DNA of 14,340 nt from Candidatus Bathyarchaeota archaeon (GTDB lineage: Archaea > Thermoproteota > Bathyarchaeia > TCS64), in NCBI GenBank assembly GCA_030691555.1, contig JAUYEB010000102.1, forward strand, positions 1-14,340, read 5' to 3'. The notes beneath the pieces are model-generated. The model ran no database searches, was not told the origin of the DNA, and was given only the letters and a program-made list of their open reading frames with translations. Position 1 is the stretch's first letter; every line of letters starts with the position of its first letter. The position numbers and the translations under genes are program-made. Shown here piece by piece: positions 1 to 9,179 of the stretch.

Positions 1-185
1 CTTCCGCCCATAGTCGGCGGCTTCGATCCGACGGAGGCGTTTGGCCTCGGGATGAAGGATCGGCTCCAGTGGCGGAAACAGGTATGACGACCTGAGCAAA
101 GGGGTCACACCCTTCGGGTCGGATATGGGTCGGGTAGGTACAGAACTCCTCCGCAATATCTGCTAAGCAGAAAGACTTGCGGTTC
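1..185 (+). other. rRNA operon leader (5' external transcribed spacer)
   Basis: No protein gene can be supported here. The stretch precedes the 16S gene and is probably the 5' external transcribed spacer, cut by the window edge. It is rich in short hairpins, for example the ACCC/GGGT stem near 110-120 and the TCTGC/GCAGA stem at 159-171. Positions 127-156 form the 5' half of the pre-16S processing stem. No promoter is visible, so transcription probably starts upstream of the window. Positions 1-126 are unexplained beyond being leader; they could hold the end of another RNA. Confidence 0.55.
127..156 (+). other. pre-16S processing stem, 5' strand
   Basis: Bases 127-137 (GGGTCGGGTAG) are an exact complement of 1715-1725, and bases 147-156 (TCCTCCGCAA) are an exact complement of 1700-1709. 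The two helices are separated by an irregular internal loop (138-146 against 1710-1714). They enclose the whole 16S gene, as expected for an archaeal bulge-helix-bulge processing stem cut by the splicing endonuclease. The 3-4-3 bulge geometry is not perfect here. The pairing is seen directly; the processing role is inferred from known archaeal rRNA maturation. Confidence 0.75.
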
Positions 186-1683
<1,498 letters not shown>

Positions 1684-1699
1684 AAGAAAAGACGCAGTG

Positions 1700-1725
1700 T
1701 TGCGGAGGAAGTAGCTACCCGACCC
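1700..1725 (+). other. pre-16S processing stem, 3' strand
   Basis: TTGCGGAGGA (1700-1709) and CTACCCGACCC (1715-1725) are exact complements of leader bases 147-156 and 127-137. This strand begins only 16 nt after the 16S 3' end, as expected for an archaeal pre-rRNA processing stem. Confidence 0.75.
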
Positions 1726-1813
1726 AGATCAATCTCACAATATGCGGCCCCCGAGCACAGCTCGCGGGGCTAAGGGCGAGCCACGGGGGGATGGAATCCC
1801 CCGAAGAGGCTAT

Positions 1814-1848
1814 GAAGCCGTGCACAGGTTCCGACTCCAGCTGTGGGA
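1814..1848 (+). other. pre-23S bulge-helix-bulge, 5' strand
   Basis: Pairs with 4881-4916 across the whole 23S gene. The outer helices are 1814-1822 with 4908-4916 (9 bp) and 1825-1834 with 4895-4904 (10 bp). Then comes a 4-bp central helix, CTCC 1835-1838 with GGAG 4888-4891, flanked by a 3-nt bulge on each strand: AGC at 1839-1841 and ATA at 4892-4894. The inner helix is 1842-1848 with 4881-4887. Two opposed 3-nt bulges around 4 bp is the textbook substrate of the archaeal tRNA-splicing endonuclease. Confidence 0.85.
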
Positions 1849-1849
1849 C

Positions 1850-4878
<3,029 letters not shown>

Positions 4879-4880
4879 GA

Positions 4881-4916
4881 TCCTACAGGAGATATCGGAA
4901 CCTGATCCACGGCTTC
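4881..4916 (+). other. pre-23S bulge-helix-bulge, 3' strand
   Basis: The 3' partner of 1814-1848. It carries the inner helix strand 4881-4887, central GGAG 4888-4891, the 3-nt bulge ATA 4892-4894, and the outer helix strands 4895-4904 and 4908-4916. Cleavage in the two bulges would release pre-23S. Confidence 0.85.
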
Positions 4917-4923
4917 ACAAGCA

Positions 4924-4929
4924 TTTTTT
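4924..4929 (+). terminator. T-run terminator candidate of rRNA operon
   Basis: Six consecutive T residues lie just downstream of the pre-23S processing stem, on the sense strand. Archaeal transcription commonly ends in such U-runs. This is the first one after the 23S gene and no 5S gene follows. Confidence 0.4.
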
Positions 4930-4988
4930 GAAGCAACCAACCCAGTGGGTACTGGGTTTAGAGCTTCCATAATTAGTCAGTTAGTATG

Positions 4989-4999
4989 TCGGAACCTGA
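4989..4999 (+). repeat. Second copy of pre-23S stem strand TCGGAACCTGA
   Basis: The 11-nt sequence TCGGAACCTGA at 4895-4905, which forms the 3' strand of the pre-23S processing helix, occurs again at 4989-4999, 94 nt downstream. The copy could also pair with the leader strand 1825-1834. Confidence 0.6.
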
Positions 5000-5000
5000 A

Positions 5001-5035
5001 TTCTTCATTCCAGAAGAACCCGCCAATCTTGGCGG
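5001..5035. terminator. Tandem hairpins between convergent rRNA operon and pcna
   Basis: Two adjacent inverted repeats lie between the convergent transcripts: TTCTTC 5001-5006 with GAAGAA 5013-5018, and CCGCCA 5020-5025 with TGGCGG 5030-5035. They may end or protect the 3' ends of the pcna transcript (minus) or rRNA transcript (plus). Hairpins are not required for archaeal termination, so the role is inferred. Confidence 0.35.
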
Positions 5036-5073
5036 ATTGTTAAAATCTTAATCGAAATAAATCAGAAATAGTC

Positions 5074-5826
5074 TTAGACGCCGATGCAGGGCGCGAGGTA
5101 GTAGACGAGCTTGCCCTTGGGCAGCTCGAAGTCCATCTTTATGGGCATGTCCGTGCTCAGCTCGATGGTGGCGACCTCGCTGCTGTTCCCCGCGGCGTTC
5201 GCAATCTCGTTCAGGTAGCTGAGGGTGAAGGTGGCGCTGCTGTCCTCCTCGGCCTTGAGGTCGATGAGGTCGTCGCTCCCCTTCTCCCACTCGCTGTGGG
5301 CGCTCCCCATGTCGCCGGTGGCGCTGATCTTTAGCATCTCGCCCTCGACGGCGACCTTGACGTGCTCGCTGACGAGATTGGCGTCCCTTATCGCGTTGCG
5401 CAGGCTGTTTGTGACGAGGCGCGCCTTGGCCTTGAAGAATATCTTGGGCTGGGGCACCTCGTCGTCGATGGGCTCGAGGATGGGCATCTCGAAGCGCCTG
5501 CTGTGGCCGCCGCGCTTACAGAGTATGACGAGGCGTGCCTTCTCCTCGTCGAGGCGTATCCAGGTCTCCTCGTCCTTGTCGACGCGGTCGAGGAACTTGA
5601 GGAACTCCTTTATGTTTATGCTCAGGTGTGGCTCGCCCTCGCACTTGTAGGCGTCGAAGAAGTCGGCGGGTAGCTCGAAGTCCACCATGGCGACGTGGCT
5701 GGGGTCCATGGCGAGGAGCTTGACCTGCGCCTCGTTCATCACGAATGTGCCCTCCTCGACTATGACGCTGAGCGCCTTGATCAGGTTGCGGAACGGGTCT
5801 ATGCGGGAAACCTCTACCTCGAACAA
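5074..5826 (-). CDS. pcn: DNA polymerase sliding clamp PCNA
   Basis: A 250-residue protein, the normal length for PCNA, the trimeric ring that encircles DNA and tethers polymerase, ligase, FEN1 and other PIP-box proteins. The N-terminus (MFEVEVSRIDPFRNLIKALS), LLAMDPSHVAMVDFELP (about 37-53), the mid-protein loop around PILEPIDDEVPQP (about 114-126) and the C-terminal MDFELPKGKLVYYLAPCIGV match the two-domain PCNA fold. The start is TTG at 5826, with AGGAG (5835-5839) 8 nt upstream, which supports that start over internal ATGs. It is transcribed toward the rRNA operon and appears to be a single gene with its own promoter. TACK archaea often have several PCNA paralogues; no second copy is in this window, so homo- or heterotrimer formation cannot be told. 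Confidence 0.96.
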   Translation of the reverse strand: MFEVEVSRIDPFRNLIKALSVIVEEGTFVMNEAQVKLLAMDPSHVAMVDFELPADFFDAYKCEGEPHLSINIKEFLKFLDRVDKDEETWIRLDEEKARLVILCKRGGHSRRFEMPILEPIDDEVPQPKIFFKAKARLVTNSLRNAIRDANLVSEHVKVAVEGEMLKISATGDMGSAHSEWEKGSDDLIDLKAEEDSSATFTLSYLNEIANAAGNSSEVATIELSTDMPIKMDFELPKGKLVYYLAPCIGV

Positions 5827-5874
5827 ATCACTGTCTCCTGAGATGTGGATTGTTGTCTTAGCCTAGGACCGGAG

Positions 5875-5885
5875 GGATAAAAGCG
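5875..5885 (-). promoter_or_regulatory. TATA box for pcna
   Basis: On the minus strand CGCTTTTATCC lies about 50 nt upstream of the TTG start. Transcription would begin near 5852, giving a leader of about 26 nt that contains the AGGAG at 5835-5839. Confidence 0.5.
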
Positions 5886-5971
5886 TATTCACCAAGCCGG
5901 AGACGTTCGAATGAAACTGCGCCACGCTCGAGTGAAATCTACTGATAGATTGTTTGAGCTTTCAGGAACTG

Positions 5972-6053
5972 TGCGGCGGACGGGATTCGAACCCGCGAAT
6001 CCCTTGGGACAACTGTTTGGAAGGCAGTCGCGTTTCCGCTCCGCCACCGCCGC
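5972..6053 (-). tRNA. tRNA with UCC (Gly) anticodon and long class II variable arm
   Basis: An 82-nt cloverleaf. The acceptor GCGGCGG (6047-6053) pairs fully with CCGCCGC (5973-5979), and the discriminator is A at 5972. The D arm is GCG/CGC with G18G19 present. The anticodon arm is ACTGC-CTTCCAA-ACAGT, with anticodon TCC at 6019-6021 and a C-A mismatch at the last stem pair (31-39). The variable region is 15 nt with a TCCC/GGGA stem, and the T arm is GCGGG-TTCGAAT-CCCGT. CCA is not encoded. Acceptor, A73 and CTTCCAA are typical of archaeal tRNA-Gly, but the 15-nt variable arm and 3-bp D stem are those of class II tRNAs (Leu/Ser). Identity is therefore ambiguous: a class II tRNA-Gly, a recoded Leu-like tRNA, or a tRNA with a tiny unspliced insertion. 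Its conserved loops argue against simple decay. Confidence 0.85.
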
Positions 6054-6074
6054 GTCTAGTAACCTATTATTTAG

Positions 6075-6084
6075 TTTAAATTAT
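6075..6084 (-). promoter_or_regulatory. TATA box for the tRNA gene
   Basis: Minus-strand TAATTTAAAC is centred about 26 nt upstream of the tRNA 5' end (6053). This is the expected spacing for transcription starting at or very near the mature 5' end. Confidence 0.5.
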
Positions 6085-6096
6085 TTGTGATGATAA

Positions 6097-6171
6097 GGGG
6101 CCTTTCGGCCCCTGTCCCTTGGGACTTCTGCCTTCCATACGGATCCCACGTTTTCTAAGCGTATGATCCGC
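6097..6171 (-). ncRNA. Predicted structured small RNA between tRNA and tfs
   Basis: A 193-nt gap (6054-6246) has no protein frame but dense structure. On the minus strand, in order, are: GCGGATC pairing with GATCCGT (7 bp with one G-U), or alternatively CATACG with CGTATG (6136-6141/6160-6165); GTCC-CAAG-GGAC (6114-6125); and GGGGCC-GAAA-GGCCCC (6097-6112), a perfect 6-bp stem with a GNRA loop. A TATA-like CTTTTAAAAG at 6194-6203 would place the start near 6171, exactly at the first stem. It shares TCCCAAGGGA with the neighbouring tRNA variable arm and holds TGGAAGGCAG (6137-6128), the exact complement of that tRNA's anticodon arm. No known RNA family is recognised. It could instead be a structured 3' UTR of tfs. 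Confidence 0.4.
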
Positions 6172-6193
6172 ATTAGTCTCTCCGTAGTGTCAC

Positions 6194-6203
6194 CTTTTAA
6201 AAG
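6194..6203 (-). promoter_or_regulatory. TATA-like element upstream of the predicted small RNA
   Basis: CTTTTAAAAG is a perfect palindrome in the spacer after tfs. Used on the minus strand it predicts a start near 6171. Used on the plus strand it would drive transcription into the 3' end of tfs, which is less likely. Confidence 0.4.
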
Positions 6204-6246
6204 TTATGGACGCTTTCCGTCTCAGAGATTTGGCGGTTGAAGGGCA

Positions 6247-6567
6247 TTAGCTGTAGTCGCGCCACGTGTGGCCGCACTTGGTGCACCTGTAGAACTGGGT
6301 GCTCGACTCGTCTATGCCCCTGGTCTGGACCATCCACCAGTAGGCCTTGTCGTTACCGCACTTGGGGCACTCGGCCTTGACCTGCGGCGTAGTGCGGAGG
6401 TTCTGCTCCTTCTTACCAATCACGACGATCTTGTCTTCGCTCTTGACCGCGCGCTCGATCTTCATCTCCTCGTCCATGGGCTGCTCGGCACCGCACTTGG
6501 GGCAGACGTAGCACCTCTTCTTGTGGTCGATGGTGCACATGGTGCCGCACTCAGAGCAGAACTTCGT
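6247..6567 (-). CDS. tfs: Transcription elongation/cleavage factor TFS, apparent ACG start
   Basis: TFS stimulates RNA polymerase to cleave backtracked transcripts; it is the archaeal counterpart of TFIIS with an RPB9-like N-terminal ribbon. Read from 6567 the protein has 106 residues. The N-terminal ribbon has C4/C7 (KFCSECG) and C22/C25 (CPKC); the C-terminal ribbon has CPKC and CTKCGHTW, with the catalytic acidic pair in TRGIDESSTQF. TFS proteins normally begin M-K-F-C, and here the codon before K-F-C is ACG. An ideal GGAGGAG (6574-6580) sits 6 nt upstream of it, and TAA lies two codons before it, so no upstream start is possible. The first ATG (6540) would delete C4 and C7. ACG initiation is inferred; a sequencing error or mutation is the alternative. 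Confidence 0.88.
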   Translation of the reverse strand, partial: TKFCSECGTMCTIDHKKRCYVCPKCGAEQPMDEEMKIERAVKSEDKIVVIGKKEQNLRTTPQVKAECPKCGNDKAYWWMVQTRGIDESSTQFYRCTKCGHTWRDYS

Positions 6568-6573
6568 TTTTTA

Positions 6574-6580
6574 CTCCTCC
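6574..6580 (-). promoter_or_regulatory. Shine-Dalgarno GGAGGAG that points to the ACG codon
   Basis: This perfect anti-16S match lies 6 nt before ACG at 6567-6565 but 33 nt before the first ATG, so it decides where translation of tfs begins. It is embedded in a four-codon mini-frame ATG-GAG-GAG-TAA (6582-6571) in the same frame. Confidence 0.7.
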
Positions 6581-6605
6581 ATCACAGCCAGTAACCCGGA
6601 GGGGC

Positions 6606-6613
6606 TGTATTAA
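6606..6613 (-). promoter_or_regulatory. TATA box candidate for tfs
   Basis: Minus-strand TATTAATA lies just after the DUF99 stop. The predicted start is near 6583, which gives a leader of about 16 nt containing GGAGGAG. tfs may therefore have its own promoter within the cluster. Confidence 0.45.
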
Positions 6614-6617
6614 TACC

Positions 6618-7121
6618 TTATGTCTGCTCCGTGGCCAGGAGTGCAGATAGTGTCATATCGGCGACCCTGAGAGCCTCGGGGACGAGGCTGCCCCCTGAGG
6701 CGGTTTGCAGGACCTCCTCGGCGGTCCATCGGCTCACGCCCACGGCTGAGAACCCCACCGACTCCCCGCCCCTCCTCCAGGTGAACGGGGCGTTTTCGCT
6801 GGAACCTTTCGTGTGGAGCATTATGGTCGGTTTGTCGGTTTCGGCGTGGAGTCGCTCGATGGAGACGACCGCATCGGGCGGCATCTTGTCTCGGCTTAGG
6901 AGGATGACCCTGATCTGGCCGGAGTGGGGCGACCCCTTCACCATGCCGATGAGCGCGTCCGTGAGGTCGGCGCCCCGTGCGGCCGCCTTCATCACACCGT
7001 CCAGCCAGCGGCTCCCACGGTAGACGACCCCTACTATAATACTGTCCTCGCCGACCCGCCCCGCGGCCACGCCGAGTACCCTTATCTCCCTCTTGACGCT
7101 GCGTAGCCTCTGGGTGGTCAT
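6618..7121 (-). CDS. DUF99 family protein with degenerate active-site motifs
   Basis: A 167-residue protein of the archaeal DUF99 (UPF0215) family, which is related to endonuclease V. The match is clear along the length: KREIRVLGV (10-18), IIVGVVYRGSRWLDGVM (28-44), SIERLHAETDKPTIM (about 87-101), and VGVSRWTAEEVL plus SLVPEALRVADMTLSALL at the C-terminus. Family members normally have G-I-D-D after RVL, V-D-G-x-D-A-T in the next segment, and L-D-G before the IERL segment. Here these read GVAAG, ARGADLT and LLSRD, so most of the conserved acidic positions are gone. Catalysis by the family mechanism is therefore unlikely. The ATG start at 7121 follows GAGGG. It sits 25 nt after rpoL, probably co-transcribed. 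Family function is not established. Confidence 0.82.
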   Translation of the reverse strand: MTTQRLRSVKREIRVLGVAAGRVGEDSIIVGVVYRGSRWLDGVMKAAARGADLTDALIGMVKGSPHSGQIRVILLSRDKMPPDAVVSIERLHAETDKPTIMLHTKGSSENAPFTWRRGGESVGFSAVGVSRWTAEEVLQTASGGSLVPEALRVADMTLSALLATEQT

Positions 7122-7146
7122 CGGCCCTCGTGAGAATGTGGGAGGG

Positions 7147-7437
7147 TCACTTTTTAAGGTTGGATAGTCCCTGCTTGAGGCCCTCTTCGAACTCTTTGAG
7201 CTTGGCCTCGGCGTTGTCGGCGGCCTTCTTCAGCATCGCCTTCGGGTCCTTCTTCCCCTTGAACCTTATGAAGAGCATGCTCCTGTCCATCAGGGGGTGG
7301 GGGCGGGTGTAGCCCGCCATCTCGACCGCGGGGTCCTCCAGGAGGCTGCTCTGCAGGAGGTTTAGGAGGGTGTGGCCCTCCCCGCCGAACTCTACCTCGA
7401 AGTAGCCTTCCTCTTCCTTGACTATGTTTAGCTTCAC
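7147..7437 (-). CDS. rpoL: DNA-directed RNA polymerase subunit L (Rpo11)
   Basis: A 96-residue subunit L, the small subunit that pairs with subunit D (like RPB11/RPB3) to form the assembly platform of archaeal RNA polymerase. Signature segments are EFGGEGHTLLNLLQSSLLEDP (near 18-38), AGYTRPHPL (near 42-50) and a lysine-rich C-terminal helix. The start is GTG at 7437 rather than the ATG-like frame opening at 7503, because AAGGAGG lies just upstream of this GTG and the family begins at this residue. GTG overlaps the csl4 stop codon (GTGA), so the two genes are almost certainly translationally coupled. Confidence 0.93.
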   Translation of the reverse strand: MKLNIVKEEEGYFEVEFGGEGHTLLNLLQSSLLEDPAVEMAGYTRPHPLMDRSMLFIRFKGKKDPKAMLKKAADNAEAKLKEFEEGLKQGLSNLKK

Positions 7438-8009
7438 GATAGTTCCTCCTTGCCGTAGCTCTTCGCTACCTGTCGCCTCTCGACGCGTTTGCAGCTCGGG
7501 CACGTGAGCCTCCCCTTATCGTTCTCGAGGATTCCTCCGCAGCGGCTGCAGTAGGCGTAGATTACGCCGTAGTCCGGGGGGAACATGCTCAGCTGTATGA
7601 TCCTGTTCTTGGTGTTGGCGACTACCGCCTTGATTATGTCGCCGCTCCTCATCGCGTGTTCGAGGTCCCTGCCGAACTCGCGGGCGACGTCGTTGATGTG
7701 GATGACGCCCGTGTAGGTGGGCTCGATCTTCTTCCCGGCGACTCGGAATATGTCGACTCGGGCGTCCCTCCGGGTGACGGAGCCCGTCTCGGCGATGACG
7801 ACGACGCCCTCCTTGGGCAGGTTGAGCGGCTTGGTCACCTTCTTGACCTCTATGGCCCTCTTCTCCCTGTTGAGCCTCGGCTCGCCGAGCTCCTCGGAGC
7901 GGACCAGCCCGTCCTTCTGGTAGCTGCCCTCCCCATTGTTGTATTCTTCGATGACGGCGAGCTCCTCGCCGGGGAAGACGTTCTTCTTATCGTTTCTTGC
8001 CTTCGACAT
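7434..8009 (-). CDS. csl4: Exosome RNA-binding subunit Csl4
   Basis: A 191-residue Csl4, one of the two cap proteins of the archaeal RNA exosome; it binds RNA on top of the Rrp41/Rrp42 ring and recruits DnaG. Three domains can be read. The N-terminal domain carries VFPGEELAVIEEY (11-23). The S1 domain spans about residues 65-145 (GVVVIAETGSVTRRDARVDI, GVIHINDV, FGRDLEHAMRSGDIIKAVV). The C-terminal zinc ribbon has C-S-R-C-G and C-P-S-C (about 154-173). The ATG at 8009 gives the standard length. The leader has only a weak Shine-Dalgarno. It heads the csl4-rpoL-DUF99 cluster, linking RNA decay with transcription genes. Confidence 0.95.
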   Translation of the reverse strand: MSKARNDKKNVFPGEELAVIEEYNNGEGSYQKDGLVRSEELGEPRLNREKRAIEVKKVTKPLNLPKEGVVVIAETGSVTRRDARVDIFRVAGKKIEPTYTGVIHINDVAREFGRDLEHAMRSGDIIKAVVANTKNRIIQLSMFPPDYGVIYAYCSRCGGILENDKGRLTCPSCKRVERRQVAKSYGKEELS

Positions 8010-8115
8010 GATTGTGCGCCTACGCGTGCGGCCTAGCCGCTTGGCTGCGAGCCGGTCCCCTGGAGACCGCTCCTGTTATGCTCCCGCTTTTTAATAAACT
8101 GATTGGTGAAGCTTC
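8010..8115 (-). promoter_or_regulatory. csl4 promoter and structured 5' leader
   Basis: On the minus strand a TATA box TTTATTAAAAA lies at 8088-8099, predicting a start near 8067 and a leader of about 58 nt. The leader is G+C-rich and contains a hairpin (GGTC..TCC with GGG..GACC, about 8053-8067) followed by G/C-rich repeats. Most other genes here appear to have short leaders, so this one is comparatively long. Confidence 0.4.
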
Positions 8116-9117
8116 CTAGCCGAGGTATGCGCGGCCCCAGGTCTCCTCCCAGGTCTTTTCGCCCAGTAGGACGCGTGCCTCGGCGGCTGTGAGTATGGGG
8201 CGCTCGACTCCGGCGACGCCGTCTATGGCTATGCGGGGGCACGCCGTCTCTATGAATGCCTCTGGCTCGGTGAAGTTGTTGAGCTGGTCGGCGCGGACCT
8301 CGTCCAGGTAGATGAGGAATGCCCTGATCTCTCTGTCGCCCAGTTTCTCCGCGAGGATCATCGCGTCCGCGAGGGCGCGTTGACCCGGCTTCGAGCTTAC
8401 GAGCACACCGATTGTCTTCGCCGTCTTCGCGGCGGTGATGAACGCCATCCTCTTCTTGGCGAGCTGCATGAGCTCTGACTCGTCGAGTCTGGAGACTGAG
8501 CCGTTGTACGGGTTGGCGATGACGACTGGTTTTCCGGTCGTGAGTGCGAGGCCGAGGGGGTGGAACCTGCCTCCGCCTATGAAGATGTAGCCGTCGACTT
8601 CCCCGGGTAGCCTCGTGGCGGCGGCGTAGCTGCAGCCGAGGACCTGCCCCGCCTCGGGGGTGATGCCCGCGCCCTCGCCGATGAGGGCCTTGACTCCCCT
8701 CTGGTTGAGCGCCTCGGCGACCTCATTGAGCTGCGGCGTGTGCTGGACCGTGCTCGTCAATCCGACCGCTCCCCAACCCGCGATGCTGGGCAGGACCGCC
8801 TCGACCATCTTGGGTACGTTGATGGGTATCCTCGCCTCGACGTAGAGGACGGGGACGCCGGGGGCGGGGACGAAGCATGCGTGGCCGTAGTGGATGAGCA
8901 GGTCGACGTTGAGTTCGACTGCCTGCCTTGAGGCCAGGTCGCATGCGCCGTAGCAGGAGTCACCGCTTATGATGACCTCCGAGGGGGTGGCTTTCCTGAT
9001 GTACTCCGCGATCTGGAAGGCGAAGGGGCGCATCCCGTCCGGGAGCTGCAGGAGGACCCTCCTAGCACCCCTCTTGCCAATCTCGGCGACGACCCGCTCA
9101 AGCTCGAGCTCGTACAT
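8116..9117 (-). CDS. dph2: Diphthamide biosynthesis protein Dph2
   Basis: A 333-residue Dph2. It is a non-canonical radical-SAM enzyme that transfers the 3-amino-3-carboxypropyl group of S-adenosylmethionine to the target histidine of elongation factor 2, the first step of diphthamide synthesis. Three cysteines, one per domain, hold the 4Fe-4S cluster; here they are C59 (SGDSCYGACD), C162 (LGCSYAAA) and C293 (ETACPRIAIDG), matching the family positions. Other motifs are LLQLPDGM (22-29), HYGHACFVP (77-84) and DGYIFIGGGRFHPLGLAL (about 175-192). The ATG at 9117 is about 26 nt from the centre of its TATA box, so the mRNA is probably leaderless. It is divergent from the M20 gene. Confidence 0.96.
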   Translation of the reverse strand: MYELELERVVAEIGKRGARRVLLQLPDGMRPFAFQIAEYIRKATPSEVIISGDSCYGACDLASRQAVELNVDLLIHYGHACFVPAPGVPVLYVEARIPINVPKMVEAVLPSIAGWGAVGLTSTVQHTPQLNEVAEALNQRGVKALIGEGAGITPEAGQVLGCSYAAATRLPGEVDGYIFIGGGRFHPLGLALTTGKPVVIANPYNGSVSRLDESELMQLAKKRMAFITAAKTAKTIGVLVSSKPGQRALADAMILAEKLGDREIRAFLIYLDEVRADQLNNFTEPEAFIETACPRIAIDGVAGVERPILTAAEARVLLGEKTWEETWGRAYLG

Positions 9118-9139
9118 GCACTAGGGGGTTGGCTGTAAC

Positions 9140-9149
9140 GTTAAAATAG
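9140..9149. promoter_or_regulatory. Shared divergent TATA region of dph2 and the M20 gene
   Basis: GTTAAAATAG reads as a TATA box on both strands (CTATTTTAAC on minus). Only 62 nt separate the two start codons. The predicted starts are about 9117 (dph2, leaderless) and about 9168 (M20 gene, leader near 12 nt). Both promoters would then share one TATA element and compete. Confidence 0.45.
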
Positions 9150-9179
9150 GCTCCGGGGGGAGGATGCCATCGGGAAACG

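Larger units (their letters stand above)
1684..1849 (+). other. 16S-23S internal transcribed spacer, no tRNA
   Basis: A 166-nt spacer without a tRNA gene; the tRNA-Ala common in euryarchaeal spacers is absent. It contains the 3' strand of the pre-16S processing stem (1700-1725), a strong hairpin at about 1747-1770 (GCCCC..GAGC, ACA loop, GCTCG..GGGC), a second at 1786-1802 (GGGGGAT, GGA loop, ATCCCCC), and the 5' strand of the pre-23S stem (1814-1848). It has no open frame of interest. Confidence 0.85.

Noticed and set aside
50..106. A C/D box guide RNA in the rRNA leader
   Set aside because: The best C' and D candidates (ATGACGA and CTGA) are only two nt apart, leaving no room for a guide, and the C and D' boxes are poor matches.
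1684..1849. tRNA-Ala in the 16S-23S spacer
   Set aside because: No T-loop motif GTTCGAATC or cloverleaf can be formed; the spacer holds processing stems and two simple hairpins.
5225..5673. Plus-strand open frames opposite pcna
   Set aside because: They are mirror frames of a G+C-rich coding gene. The minus frame encodes a clear PCNA.
6097..6171. A T-box-like riboswitch reading the tRNA anticodon
   Set aside because: T-boxes are bacterial, no aminoacyl-related gene follows, and the T-box antiterminator sequence is absent. Only the complementarity itself is reported.
7438..7503. Longer rpoL starting at 7503
   Set aside because: The additional residues overlap csl4 in another frame. The GTG at 7437 has AAGGAGG upstream and matches the family start.
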